This document shows, in pieces, positions 6,258 through 12,817 of a stretch of 16,744 nt of DNA; positions within the stretch are counted from its first letter, which is position 1, and every line of letters begins with the position of its first letter. The notes under the pieces are model-generated. The model was not told the DNA's origin. It did no database searches and was given only the letters and a program-made list of their open reading frames with translations. Where the stretch lies: positions 1-16,744 of the forward strand of contig NZ_JARUBN010000005.1 of the NCBI RefSeq assembly GCF_029626265.1, in the 5' to 3' direction. The DNA comes from Micromonospora sp. WMMD1102. Lineage in GTDB: Bacteria > Actinomycetota > Actinomycetes > Mycobacteriales > Micromonosporaceae. A program made the translations under genes and the position numbers.

Positions 6258-7355
6258 GTGTCCGATCTTGCAGCGCGGTTCGCCCAGCTCGCTTCCGAGC
6301 ACGACTTCCGAAAGAGAGCGGCGACCGCGCTCGTCGTGCGCTGGGATTGGTACACCTGGCCGGGCCTTGATCTTCGTCCGTTGCACTTCGAACGGGACCT
6401 GCTCAAGGCTGGCCGCCGGTTGGACACCCGACCGCCGGTGGATCGGGATGTTTTGCGCATCGGGTTCGACGGCGAGGGCCGCGCGGTGGTGATCGAGGAG
6501 TACAGCGGCTTCCTTCACGGCCGCCTGTACTACGAGGCGTTCGTCCGCCATGACGGCGACGTGGTCGAGGCGGCGCGCTTCGATACGGACGGGCCCATCT
6601 ACCTGCACGAGTACCGCTTCGTGGACGGGTTGATGCGCTCGGCCGATACGGTCGCGCGGCGCGGCTCGGGGCGGGAGTCGTACGCATACACCAATGGGCG
6701 GATCAGCCGCGTCGAGATCGAGCACGACGGCCGGGCGCCTTCGGTGCTGACGGCAGAGCACGACGACCGCGGCCTGGTCCGCGTCGTCGAGGTCATGAGC
6801 CGTCGGTCCGAGGTGCGCTATGAGCGGCCGCCGGCCGGATTCGACCTCGAAGCGGCGTGCCGGACCATCGAGGATGCACTCCTCACCCTGATCCCGGACG
6901 CCGTGGCACGCCTGGCGGTTGACGGCCCCGCCGCCTGCGTCGCGCTGAGCTACTACCGATCGGACGCGCTGTCCTTCGAGGTCCACGGAGCCACTGAGGA
7001 CGAGCGCGCCGCCCTGGCGGCGATCGACGCCCAGGCAGCATGGTCGCCGGCCGACTTCGAGGCCAGTACCGACGTCGACCTCGACGACGCAGGACCGGTG
7101 CGGCTGGTACGACAGGAACTCGCCCTACTCGACGCCGACAACCTCGATGCCGCCGCCGGATCCGAGGTGGGCCGGCGACTGTTGTGCACGGTGGCGGCTC
7201 GACTCAACCTCCGCGACTGGTCGGACACGCTGCCAGTCGCCGACGACTTCGTGGTGTACCCCGTCGACCTTGAGCTGGTCGACCTGGAGCGGAACCTGGC
7301 CGACTGCCTGCCGCCGGACCGGCTCGCCCGGCTACGCGAGCGCGGCCTGCTGTGA
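6258..7355 (+). CDS. Hypothetical protein, 365 aa, beta-rich N-terminal half
   Basis: GTG 6258 has AGGA 8 nt upstream. The protein is acidic and soluble, without signal peptide or membrane segments. The N-terminus includes an aromatic WDWYTWPGLDL block (residues 30-40). Residues about 65-190 are built of short beta-like units with turn signatures, such as IGFDGEGRAVVIEEYSG, YAYTNGRISRVEIEHDGR and AEHDDRGLVRVVEV, that look distantly like RHS/YD-repeat strands. The C-terminal half (from about 195) is helical and acidic and ends LPPDRLARLRERGLL. I do not recognise the family. Stand-alone proteins with such short YD-like units sometimes occur around polymorphic toxin/immunity loci, but nothing here shows that role. 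It is monocistronic and closed by the hairpin at 7368-7408. Confidence 0.8.
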   Translation: MSDLAARFAQLASEHDFRKRAATALVVRWDWYTWPGLDLRPLHFERDLLKAGRRLDTRPPVDRDVLRIGFDGEGRAVVIEEYSGFLHGRLYYEAFVRHDGDVVEAARFDTDGPIYLHEYRFVDGLMRSADTVARRGSGRESYAYTNGRISRVEIEHDGRAPSVLTAEHDDRGLVRVVEVMSRRSEVRYERPPAGFDLEAACRTIEDALLTLIPDAVARLAVDGPAACVALSYYRSDALSFEVHGATEDERAALAAIDAQAAWSPADFEASTDVDLDDAGPVRLVRQELALLDADNLDAAAGSEVGRRLLCTVAARLNLRDWSDTLPVADDFVVYPVDLELVDLERNLADCLPPDRLARLRERGLL

Positions 7356-7367
7356 CCAACCCTTGCC

Positions 7368-7408
7368 ACGCCCCGACCGCAACCTCGACAGACAGGTGGT
7401 CGGGGCGT
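7368..7408. terminator. Strong bidirectional hairpin between convergent genes
   Basis: ACGCCCCGACC at 7368-7378 and GGTCGGGGCGT at 7398-7408 are perfect 11-bp inverted arms. Inside the loop ACCT (7382-7385) can pair with AGGT (7394-7397). It starts 12 bp after the stop of the 365-aa gene and its right arm touches the stop codon of the leftward DUF397 gene, so it can terminate both. Confidence 0.75.
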
Positions 7409-7611
7409 CAGGGCCGGTCAAAGGTGCCGGATTTCGAGGCGGCGACGAATGCCCGCCAAGTGCCGGGCGAGAAGCAGAGGACCGCTGCTTCGGGGCGCTT
7501 GGAGTCACGGACCGCGACCAGGCCGGTGGCCGCCGCGACCTCCACGCAGTCATTGTTTCCACCACCGCTGGATCGGCTGCTCTTGCGCCAGGTCAGAGTC
7601 CGTACGTCCAT
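7408..7611 (-). CDS. DUF397 domain protein (Scr2-like partner)
   Basis: The 67-residue product has the complete DUF397 pattern: TWRKSSRSSGGGNNDCVEVA, then VAVRDSKRPEAAVL, then FSPGTWRAFV. These small actinobacterial proteins are almost always encoded beside an XRE/DUF5753 regulator, and the pair is described as toxin-antitoxin-like (Scr1/Scr2 of Streptomyces coelicolor). The ATG at 7611 lies 15 bp after the regulator's stop with an AAAGG-type ribosome site, so the two genes are one operon. Role as a partner or antagonist of the regulator is family knowledge, not shown here. Confidence 0.92.
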   Translation of the reverse strand: MDVRTLTWRKSSRSSGGGNNDCVEVAAATGLVAVRDSKRPEAAVLCFSPGTWRAFVAASKSGTFDRP

Positions 7612-7626
7612 GGTTGCCGGCCTTTC

Positions 7627-8484
7627 TCAGAGCGCGTCCCTCGCCTTAACGATCAACTCCCGCGACTCCTCGACACTTACCGCCGTCGCCCGCAGGTAGT
7701 CAAAGGCAAGGGTAAACCTCCTCACCTCCTCGGCGCCCTCGACGTTGACGTCACCGGCCGGCGTCTCGACGAAGGCGGTCGGCGGGTGCAGCGGGAAGGA
7801 CATGATCGTGAACGCACCGTTCAGCCCGGCGTGCCAGACCGCCTGCTGCCGCAAGACCTGGATGGCGACGTTGCCGCGCGGTGCGAGCAGGTGGTCGAGC
7901 TGCGCCTTGAGCACGTCGGGTCCACCGATCCGGCGGTGCAGCAGCGACTCGTCCAGGACCGCCCAGAGCGCCAGTGAGTCGTCGGCGAGGCGACGCTGCC
8001 GGGCGAGTCGGGCCTCGACCAGCCGTTCGACCTCCTCGGGCGTCCGCCCGCGACCGGCCGGCTCGCCCCGGAAGGTCGCCCGCGCGTACTCCTCGGTCTG
8101 CAACAGCCCGTTGACGGTGCCCCAGGACCAGGCACGCAGCTCGGACGCCTCTGCCTCGAAGGCGATATACGAACTCAACCAACTGCCGATGACCTCGCGG
8201 TAGTCCTCCCACCAGCCGCGCTTGCGGGACTCCCGGGCCAGCCGCCAGTACTGCTCCTTCACCTCCAGTTCGGTGATGCCGTAGCAGTCGAGCATCAGGA
8301 ACAGGTCACCCTTGCTCACGCCGGTCTGCGCCAACTCGATCCGGGAGATCTTGCCCTGCGAGCAGCCGAGTGCCTCACCCACCTGGTCGGCGCTGAGCTT
8401 CGCCGCCAGCCGCAGCCGCTTCAGCTCGATGCCAAGCTGCCGACCCCGCACCGTCGGCGTCCGCCGTTCCCGCTTCTCTGGCAT
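7627..8484 (-). CDS. Scr1-like XRE regulator with DUF5753 domain
   Basis: The product is 285 residues from ATG 8484. The helix-turn-helix is at residues 16-70: LGIELKRLRLAAKLSADQVG, then ALGCSQGKISRIELAQTG. The DUF5753 ligand/partner domain fills residues about 95-275, with GLLQTEEYAR, RLARQRRL, LWAVLDESLLHRRIGG and the late FVETPAGD block. A longer frame extends to 8709, but those codons are not coding-like and cross the symmetrical element at 8583-8599, so I start at the ATG. In this family the protein binds DNA near its own operon and pairs with the DUF397 protein encoded immediately downstream. Developmental or antibiotic regulation is the usual phenotype; the target here is unknown. Confidence 0.92.
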   Translation of the reverse strand: MPEKRERRTPTVRGRQLGIELKRLRLAAKLSADQVGEALGCSQGKISRIELAQTGVSKGDLFLMLDCYGITELEVKEQYWRLARESRKRGWWEDYREVIGSWLSSYIAFEAEASELRAWSWGTVNGLLQTEEYARATFRGEPAGRGRTPEEVERLVEARLARQRRLADDSLALWAVLDESLLHRRIGGPDVLKAQLDHLLAPRGNVAIQVLRQQAVWHAGLNGAFTIMSFPLHPPTAFVETPAGDVNVEGAEEVRRFTLAFDYLRATAVSVEESRELIVKARDAL

Positions 8485-8769
8485 CCACACAGCTTCATGT
8501 ATGGGCAGGCTCAGATCAATAGCACGAACACTTACAGCAAGGGTTGTGTCACTGAGAATTCCATGCTTACATGTCGATAGTGATGTGCATGATGCACATT
8601 GATGATGACGCACTGACCCGACAGTGCGGCACTGTCCAGTCGGGACGGGCGTACGCAGCCTCGACACAGGACCGTGGGACAACGCCAGGCCGTACGGCAA
8701 TACGGTCATGCACCGTCACCTGGTCCGCTGCCGTACGCCCGCCTCCGACCGGCGACGAGAGGCGGGCCG
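8485..8769. other. 285-bp divergent regulatory region
   Basis: This lies between the leftward Scr1-like gene and the rightward small gene at 8770. It is visibly richer in A/T near 8485-8620 than its surroundings, as expected of a promoter region, and holds the near-perfect palindrome at 8583-8599. I could not pick convincing -10/-35 pairs. No gene is supported. Confidence 0.55.
8583..8599. promoter_or_regulatory. 17-bp palindrome, candidate operator
   Basis: ATGTGCAT at 8583-8590 and ATGCACAT at 8592-8599 are perfect inverted arms around a single G. It is located centrally between two divergent units, one of which encodes an XRE regulator that probably binds near its own gene. Confidence 0.6.
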
Positions 8770-9102
8770 ATGACCATCTACCTGTCCAGCAGCCTTGCCG
8801 AGCGGGACGCGGCCGATGCGCGGGCCGCCTACGACATGCTCGACGCACACGTACTCGACCGGGAGACCGGGCTCTGCCTGGTCTGTCTGACACCCGGTCC
8901 GTGCCGACCGGCCAACGCTGCGGCGAACCGCCTCGTCGAGTTGGGGCGACAGGTCCTGGCGCCCGAAGCCCGAAAGCGCCGGTCAAGCGGCTGGCACGAC
9001 TGGCTCGGCGCACTCCGACGATCCCTGCCGCGTACCGCGCCGCTGCTGACCGCCGCCTGGCGGCGTCGCCTCGGAACGACGGCCACCGCCGCGAAGACGT
9101 GA
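8770..9102 (+). CDS. Small Cys-containing hypothetical protein
   Basis: The product is 110 residues from ATG 8770, with an AGAGG-type ribosome site 7 nt upstream. An earlier in-frame ATG at 8674 adds 32 low-quality residues and is not preferred. The N-terminus (MTIYLSSSLAERDAADARAA) leads into a helix and then a Cys motif CLVCLTPGPC (Cys36, Cys39, Cys45) that may bind metal. The C-terminal 50 residues are basic (KRRSSGWHDW, WRRRLG). Similar small CxxC proteins are, from memory, common in Micromonospora beside Scr1/DUF397 pairs. The stop overlaps the next start as GTGA (9099-9102). Function unknown. Confidence 0.7.
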   Translation: MTIYLSSSLAERDAADARAAYDMLDAHVLDRETGLCLVCLTPGPCRPANAAANRLVELGRQVLAPEARKRRSSGWHDWLGALRRSLPRTAPLLTAAWRRRLGTTATAAKT

Positions 9103-9448
9103 CTGCCCGGCTGCCCGAGATCCGGATCGGCGACATCCTGGAGGTCGCCGAAGGCTACTACTGCTTCGGCCTCGGTCGACTGGTCCTGGAGGTCGTCGAG
9201 CTGGGCCGCCGGGAACGACACACCGACGGCACCTTCCGAGGCGACCGGACTGGGCCTGCGCCGGCTGCGGCGACGACTGGCCCTGCCCCGACCAGCAGGC
9301 ACGATTCCTCATCAACTACCGGCACAACCGGCTGGCGCTGCTCAGCCACCTCGGCAGGTACGCGGCACTCGCGGCCACCGACCTGCCCGATCTACCTCCG
9401 GAGGAGATCCGTACCCGCTTCCTGGGTTGGTGTGCCGGACCAGCCTGA
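9099..9448 (+). pseudogene. Frame-broken fusion of two small hypothetical proteins
   Basis: GTG 9099 opens a frame reading VTARLPEIRIGDILEVAEG and VLEVVELGRRERHTDGTF to about 9237. That frame then runs without sense far into the opposite-strand thiolase gene. From about 9245 the neighbouring frame reads PDWACAGCGDDWPCPDQQ, then INYRHNRLALLSHLGRY, and stops at 9446-9448. This second part has no ATG or GTG start of its own. Both halves look like separate small protein families often found next to Scr1/DUF397 loci (family memory only). A deletion joining gene A's 5' part to gene B's 3' part out of frame is the simplest reading. The Cys pairs (CAGC, WPC) look like a metal site. Confidence 0.6.
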
Positions 9449-9485
9449 CCTGGCGACGGCAGGCCCGTCCAGCGGTGGGCGAGGT

Positions 9486-10784
9486 TCAGCGTTCGAGGAT
9501 GGCTACCACGCCCTGGCCGCCGGCCGCGCAGATGGAGATCAGCCCGCGTCCCGAGCCGCGCTCGGCGAGCAGCTTGGCCAGGGTCGCCACGATCCGGCCG
9601 CCGGTCGCCGCGAACGGGTGGCCGGCGGCCAGCGACGAGCCGTTGACGTTCAGCTTCGCCGGGTCGACGGTGCCGAGTGGAGCGTCCAGGCCCAGCCTGT
9701 CCTTGCAGAACTCCGGCGACTCCCAGGCCGCCAGGGTGGCCAGCACCTGCGAGGCGAACGCCTCGTGGATCTCGAAGTAGTCGAAGTCGGCCAGCGTCAG
9801 CCCGGTCCGGGCGAGCAGCCGGGGCACGGCGTACGCGGGTGCCATCAGCAGCCCCTCGTCGCCGTGTACGAAGTCGACGGCGGCGGTCGTCGAGGCGCCG
9901 AACCAGGCCAGTACCGGCAGGTTGTGCGCCTTGGCCCACTCCTCGGAGGCGAGCAGCACGGTCGACGCCCCGTCGGTCAGCGGTGACGAGTTGCCGGCGG
10001 TCATGCTGGCCTGCTCGGCGTCCGGCCCACGGGTGCCGAAGACCGGCTTGAGCCGGCCGAGCTTCTCCACGCTGGTGTCCGGGCGGAGGTTCTGGTCGCG
10101 GGTCAGCCCGAGGTACGGCGTGACCAGGTCGTCGAAGAAGCCCCGGTCGTACGCGGCGGCGAGCCGCTGGTGCGAACGGACCGCGAGTTCGTCCTGGGCC
10201 TGCCGGTCGACGTTCCAGCGCCGGGCGGTGACCGCCGCGTGCTCACCCATCGACAGTCCGGTACGCGGCTCGGCGTTGCGCGGGATCTCCGGCCGGAACG
10301 GCTGGGCCGGGCGCAGCCGGGTGGCGGCGCGCAGCCGCCCGCCGAGCGTCCGGGCGGCGTTGATCTCCAGCAGTGTGCGCCGCATCTCCTCGTTGACGGC
10401 CAGCGGCGCGTCCGAGGTGGTGTCCACGCCACCGGCGACGCCGACGTCGATCTGCCCGAGTGCGATCTTGTTGGCGACCAGGATCGCCGCCTCCAGGCCG
10501 GTGCCGCAGGCCTGCTGGAGGTCGTACGCCGGGGTGTGCGGGTCGAGCCGGGAGCCGAGTACCACCTCGCGGGTGAGGTTGAAGTCCCGGGAGTGCTTGA
10601 GCACCGCACCGGCGGCCACCTCGCCGAGCCGCTCACCGGCCAGGCCGAACCGGGCGATCAACCCGTCCAGGGCGGCGGTCAGCATGTCCTGGTTGGACGC
10701 CCTGGCGTACCGGCCGTTCGAGCGGGCGAACGGGATCCGGTTGCCGCCGAGGACCGCGACGCGACGTACGGCTACGGGTTCCAT
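9486..10784 (-). CDS. Acetyl-CoA C-acetyltransferase / thiolase (FadA2-like)
   Basis: The 432-residue thiolase has all catalytic elements. Cys93 lies in DLQQACGTGLEAA (acyl-enzyme nucleophile). His340 is in FEIHEAFA, His389 in NGSSLAAGHPFAATGGR, and Cys419 in ICAAGGQG. It catalyses thiolytic cleavage or Claisen condensation of acyl-CoA in the cytoplasm, in beta-oxidation or acetoacetyl-CoA metabolism. The opening RVAVLGGNRIPFARSNGRY is characteristic of the actinobacterial FadA2 (Rv0243) branch. The ATG at 10784 has GGAGG 7 nt upstream. Only 34 bp separate it from the stop of the upstream repressor gene, and a palindromic element in that junction (10818-10833) is probably its own control site. 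It appears to be chromosomal rather than part of the element. Confidence 0.94.
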   Translation of the reverse strand: MEPVAVRRVAVLGGNRIPFARSNGRYARASNQDMLTAALDGLIARFGLAGERLGEVAAGAVLKHSRDFNLTREVVLGSRLDPHTPAYDLQQACGTGLEAAILVANKIALGQIDVGVAGGVDTTSDAPLAVNEEMRRTLLEINAARTLGGRLRAATRLRPAQPFRPEIPRNAEPRTGLSMGEHAAVTARRWNVDRQAQDELAVRSHQRLAAAYDRGFFDDLVTPYLGLTRDQNLRPDTSVEKLGRLKPVFGTRGPDAEQASMTAGNSSPLTDGASTVLLASEEWAKAHNLPVLAWFGASTTAAVDFVHGDEGLLMAPAYAVPRLLARTGLTLADFDYFEIHEAFASQVLATLAAWESPEFCKDRLGLDAPLGTVDPAKLNVNGSSLAAGHPFAATGGRIVATLAKLLAERGSGRGLISICAAGGQGVVAILER

Positions 10785-10817
10785 GGTGACGCCTCCAGAA
10801 CGCAGGGTTGTTCCTAC

Positions 10818-10833
10818 CTTACCCGCGAGTAGG
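10818..10833. promoter_or_regulatory. Palindromic element upstream of the thiolase gene
   Basis: CTTACCCGCGAGTAGG is symmetrical at 12 of 16 positions around CGCG. It resembles TTACYCGCGRGTAA-type sites that TetR-family regulators of acyl-CoA metabolism recognise in actinobacteria (general knowledge; the specific regulator is not identifiable). It lies 34 bp before the thiolase ATG and overlaps the stop codon of the repressor gene. Confidence 0.5.
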
Positions 10834-11106
10834 CTGACCACCGTCTCCGTCGCCGTCGGGGCCGACCAGCAGCCACAGGTAGTCGCAGCCGGTCCGGTTC
10901 GCGATCTGCTTCGCGACCTCGATGTGTCGGCGGGGCAGGGTGCCCTCCATCTCCCAGAGCCTCCACGTCGCCGCAGGTAGGCCGCACTCTCGTGCCGCCT
11001 CCTTGACGTTCCAGCCCATCCGCAGGCGTACGAGTGCGAGTCGAGCGGCGAACGTCGACGTATCGACGGTCCACCCTGTCGTGGGCGCAACAGCAGTAGT
11101 CGTCAT
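10819..11106 (-). CDS. XRE-family repressor-like protein
   Basis: The product is 95 residues. A helix-turn-helix spans about residues 19-75: FAARLALVRLRMGWNVKEAA, then ECGLPAATWRLWEMEGTLPR, then VAKQIANRTGCDYLWLLVG. Short one-domain proteins of this type serve as lysogeny or maintenance repressors of actinobacterial prophages and integrative elements. It is divergent from the excisionase-like gene, with 93 bp of switch region between start codons that carries repeated half-sites. Its last codons and stop overlap the thiolase control element. No ribosome site precedes the ATG closely, so a leaderless transcript is possible here too. Confidence 0.85.
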   Translation of the reverse strand: MTTTAVAPTTGWTVDTSTFAARLALVRLRMGWNVKEAARECGLPAATWRLWEMEGTLPRRHIEVAKQIANRTGCDYLWLLVGPDGDGDGGQPTRG

Positions 11107-11109
11107 GAC

Positions 11110-11163
11110 GGACAGCTTACAGGCTTTGACACAGCGCGCAAGGAATCGGGCACAAAGCTGTCC
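11110..11163. promoter_or_regulatory. Switch-region operators (inverted and direct half-sites)
   Basis: GGACAGCTT at 11110-11118 and AAGCTGTCC at 11155-11163 are perfect 9-bp inverted arms, the second abutting the -35 of the rightward promoter. The core ACAGCTT recurs at 11205-11211, just inside the excisionase-like gene. TGACACAG also recurs at 11127-11134, 11165-11172 and 11201-11208. These are candidate binding sites for the divergent repressor. Confidence 0.6.
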
Positions 11164-11192
11164 TTGACACAGGTCTACCCATCGCCTAGCGT
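11164..11192 (+). promoter_or_regulatory. Consensus sigma-70 promoter, probably leaderless
   Basis: TTGACA at 11164-11169, a 17-bp spacer, and TAGCGT at 11187-11192 make a near-consensus vegetative promoter. The expected start point, about 7 bp after the -10, falls at the ATG at 11200, and no Shine-Dalgarno is present. The transcript therefore probably starts at the initiation codon. Confidence 0.75.
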
Positions 11193-11199
11193 TCTGTCC

Positions 11200-11400
11200 A
11201 TGACACAGCTTCCTGACCTCCTAACGGTAGCCGAGGTCGCCGAGGCGGCCCGGGTCAGCGACGAGACCGTCCATCGCTGGGCCCGCGAGGGCAAGCTGCC
11301 GCACATCAAGCTGCCGTCCGGCCTGAAGCGGTTCCCCCGCGACGGCGTGGAGGCGATGCTGCGCGGCGAGCAGCCGGCCGGATCGGTCGACGCGGCATGA
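11200..11400 (+). CDS. Excisionase-like HTH_17 / MerR-type DNA-binding protein
   Basis: The product is 66 residues with one domain: LLTVAEVAEAARVSDETVHR, then WAREGKLPHIKLPSGLKRF, then a short tail. This is the helix-turn-helix plus beta-wing of the excisionase/HTH_17 family. Such proteins act as recombination directionality factors or as early regulators. I start at ATG 11200 rather than ATG 11164, because the latter lies on the -35 of the apparent promoter. The stop overlaps the next start as ATGA. With no integrase in view, an early-activator role is as likely as excision. Confidence 0.88.
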   Translation: MTQLPDLLTVAEVAEAARVSDETVHRWAREGKLPHIKLPSGLKRFPRDGVEAMLRGEQPAGSVDAA

Positions 11401-12035
11401 AGACCACCCAGTACGTACGGCAGGAGCGCGCCATCTCGGCCGCCGACTCGGGAGGCATCCGGGAGCGGTGGTTGTGGGGCCTGCGGCTCCTGCGCGATCC
11501 GGAAGCCATGTCGTCGGAGAAGTCACTTCGGCACGGCGTCGCGGATCAGCTCATCGCGGCGGCCGGCAAGGACGCCCGGGGTCGGAACCGGCTCGGCGAG
11601 CAAGAGATTCAGCGCCGCCTGCGGTGCGCTCGGGCCTACAAGACGGAGGCCGAAATCCGTGCGGCGCTCACGGATTTCGGGACCTGGGACGAGCTGGCTC
11701 GCGCCGGGTTCCCGGCCTACGAGGCGCCGGAGGGTGAGCCGCCGGCCGACCACCGGACCGAGGCCGAGCGGGAGCGCGACGCCGCTCGGGCGCTGCTCGA
11801 CCTGATCGGCGAACAGGGTGCGCTGTTCCCCGCGAGCGACTTCGAGCCGACGACCACGCCGCTGAAGGACCTGAAGGCGTACGCGGACGAGATGGAAGAG
11901 CTGACCGGGCGGTTCGTGGAGCGGGACCGGAAGCGGCGCGCGTACCTGGACAGCTTGATCGCGGCGGTTGACGGCGATCTGGGCGCGACGTGGCAGGAGG
12001 CGCAAGAGCGCCTGGACTCCAAGGCAGCCGCGTGA
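11397..12035 (+). CDS. Hypothetical element protein, 212 aa
   Basis: It begins at an ATGA overlap with the preceding gene. The N-terminal half is basic and helical (GIRERWLWGLRLLRDPEAM, then LIAAAGKDARGRNRLGEQEI). The motif EIQRRLRCARAYKTEAEIRA at about residues 69-88 looks like an interaction or DNA-binding helix pair. The C-terminal third is strongly charged and probably coiled (ADEMEELTGRFVERDRKRRA). No membrane segment. Similar proteins occur early in actinobacterial prophages from memory, without assigned function. It is encoded immediately after the excisionase-like gene under the same promoter. Confidence 0.8.
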   Translation: MKTTQYVRQERAISAADSGGIRERWLWGLRLLRDPEAMSSEKSLRHGVADQLIAAAGKDARGRNRLGEQEIQRRLRCARAYKTEAEIRAALTDFGTWDELARAGFPAYEAPEGEPPADHRTEAERERDAARALLDLIGEQGALFPASDFEPTTTPLKDLKAYADEMEELTGRFVERDRKRRAYLDSLIAAVDGDLGATWQEAQERLDSKAAA

Positions 12036-12265
12036 ACGCCCGGGGCACCCGCCGTCCGCGCGGCCGGTCCACCCGCAGCCGGGGCTGGAACATCCGCCAG
12101 TCGCCGATGCCCGGGTGGAACTCGCCCGCCGGCCCGCCGCCGGCCAGTCCGGTCCCCGGCACCGGTAGCGGCTGCCGCCGCTCGGCCGCCGTCGTCATCG
12201 CCGTGATGTTTGTGCTGCTGGTCGCGCCGGGCGTGGCCATCACCGCCGCCGCATACCTGATCTGA
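12032..12265 (+). CDS. Small C-terminally anchored membrane protein
   Basis: GTG 12032 overlaps the preceding stop as GTGA and gives 77 residues. Residues 2-52 are Arg-, Pro- and Ser-rich and presumably disordered (RGTRRPRGRSTRSRGW). The last 25 residues are one hydrophobic helix, AAVVIAVMFVLLVAPGVAIT and onward, ending in LI. This is a tail-anchored layout with a basic cytoplasmic N-terminus. No family recognised. A start at 11990 is possible but lies inside the upstream gene. Confidence 0.65.
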   Translation: MNARGTRRPRGRSTRSRGWNIRQSPMPGWNSPAGPPPASPVPGTGSGCRRSAAVVIAVMFVLLVAPGVAITAAAYLI

Positions 12266-12293
12266 CCCCGCCACCCCGAAGGAGTAGCGCGCC

Positions 12294-12527
12294 GTGTACC
12301 AGGCCATCGGACCGATCACCGCTCGTCTGCTGGTCGAGCACGGCGACCGGGCCGAGTCCTGCGCCGCCTGGTGGCCGCCGCGTCTGCACCCCGCGTACGC
12401 CCGTCCGGCCGCTGACGGCTGGCACTGCGGGCGCCCGTACTCCCCGGCCGGTCCGTCCATCGAGTTCGCCGCTCGTCAGTCACCGGACCGGTCGGGGTCC
12501 ACCGTCGCGGCGACCGCCGCCGCCTGA
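12294..12527 (+). CDS. Small hypothetical protein
   Basis: GTG 12294 with GGAG 9 nt upstream opens a 77-residue frame. Features are a short N-terminal helix (ITARLLVEHGDRAESCAAWW), two Cys residues (about 23 and 45) and a Pro/Ala-rich, disordered C-terminus. No membrane segment and no recognised family. It lies 28 bp after the preceding gene and 10 bp before the next one, so it is part of the same transcript. Confidence 0.6.
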   Translation: MYQAIGPITARLLVEHGDRAESCAAWWPPRLHPAYARPAADGWHCGRPYSPAGPSIEFAARQSPDRSGSTVAATAAA

Positions 12528-12537
12528 AGGAGAAGCC

Positions 12538-12810
12538 GTGTTCGCACCGTGGATCGCGCTGGTCCTGGCCGCCGTGTACGTCGTCGCCGGCATCGTCGCC
12601 ATCCGGAACCGGAACCGGCCGGAGATCGAGGCGCGGGCACTGGCCGTCGCGCTGCCGCTGGCCGCCGTGTCGGCCGTGCACTACGCGATGGCGGCGGCGT
12701 GGCTGTCGGCCGTGCTGATCGCCGGAGTCGCCGTCGTGGACGCCGTGTTCCTCATCCGTGCTCGGCGCCGGGCGTACGCCCGCGAGCTGGAGCAGATCCG
12801 CAACCGCTGA
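12538..12810 (+). CDS. Small polytopic membrane protein
   Basis: GTG 12538 follows an AAGGAG ribosome site at ideal distance. The 90-residue product has a hydrophobic helix at residues 5-22 (WIALVLAAVYVVAGIVAI) and one or two more at about 38-72 (LAVALPLAAVSAVHYAMAAA, then LSAVLIAGVAVVDAVFLI). A basic loop (RNRNRPEIEAR) and a basic C-terminal tail (RARRRAYARELEQIRNR) suggest cytoplasmic faces. A strong hairpin follows directly. Function unknown. Confidence 0.75.
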   Translation: MFAPWIALVLAAVYVVAGIVAIRNRNRPEIEARALAVALPLAAVSAVHYAMAAAWLSAVLIAGVAVVDAVFLIRARRRAYARELEQIRNR

Positions 12811-12817
12811 CGCAAGA

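Noticed and set aside
5997..6986. Leftward 329-codon frame opposite the 365-aa gene
   Set aside because: Crosses the intergenic region without a credible start. The rightward gene has a ribosome site and a terminator.
7356..7407. Hairpin considered as a small RNA
   Set aside because: Its position between two convergent stop codons is fully explained by bidirectional termination.
8497..8580. Short rightward frame from an ATG in the Scr1-like upstream region
   Set aside because: Low-GC third positions and no ribosome site; it looks like promoter DNA.
8571..9986. Long rightward frame running from the Scr1-like control region into the thiolase
   Set aside because: Only 9099 to about 9237 of it makes biological sense. 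The rest is antisense to the thiolase or noncoding.
10785..10840. Search for a tRNA fragment or obvious attachment core at the inferred element edge
   Set aside because: No tRNA-like sequence seen, and the other end of the element is outside the window, so no repeat can be matched.
9922..10980. Rightward 352-codon frame over the thiolase and repressor
   Set aside because: Antisense to a thiolase with all catalytic motifs.
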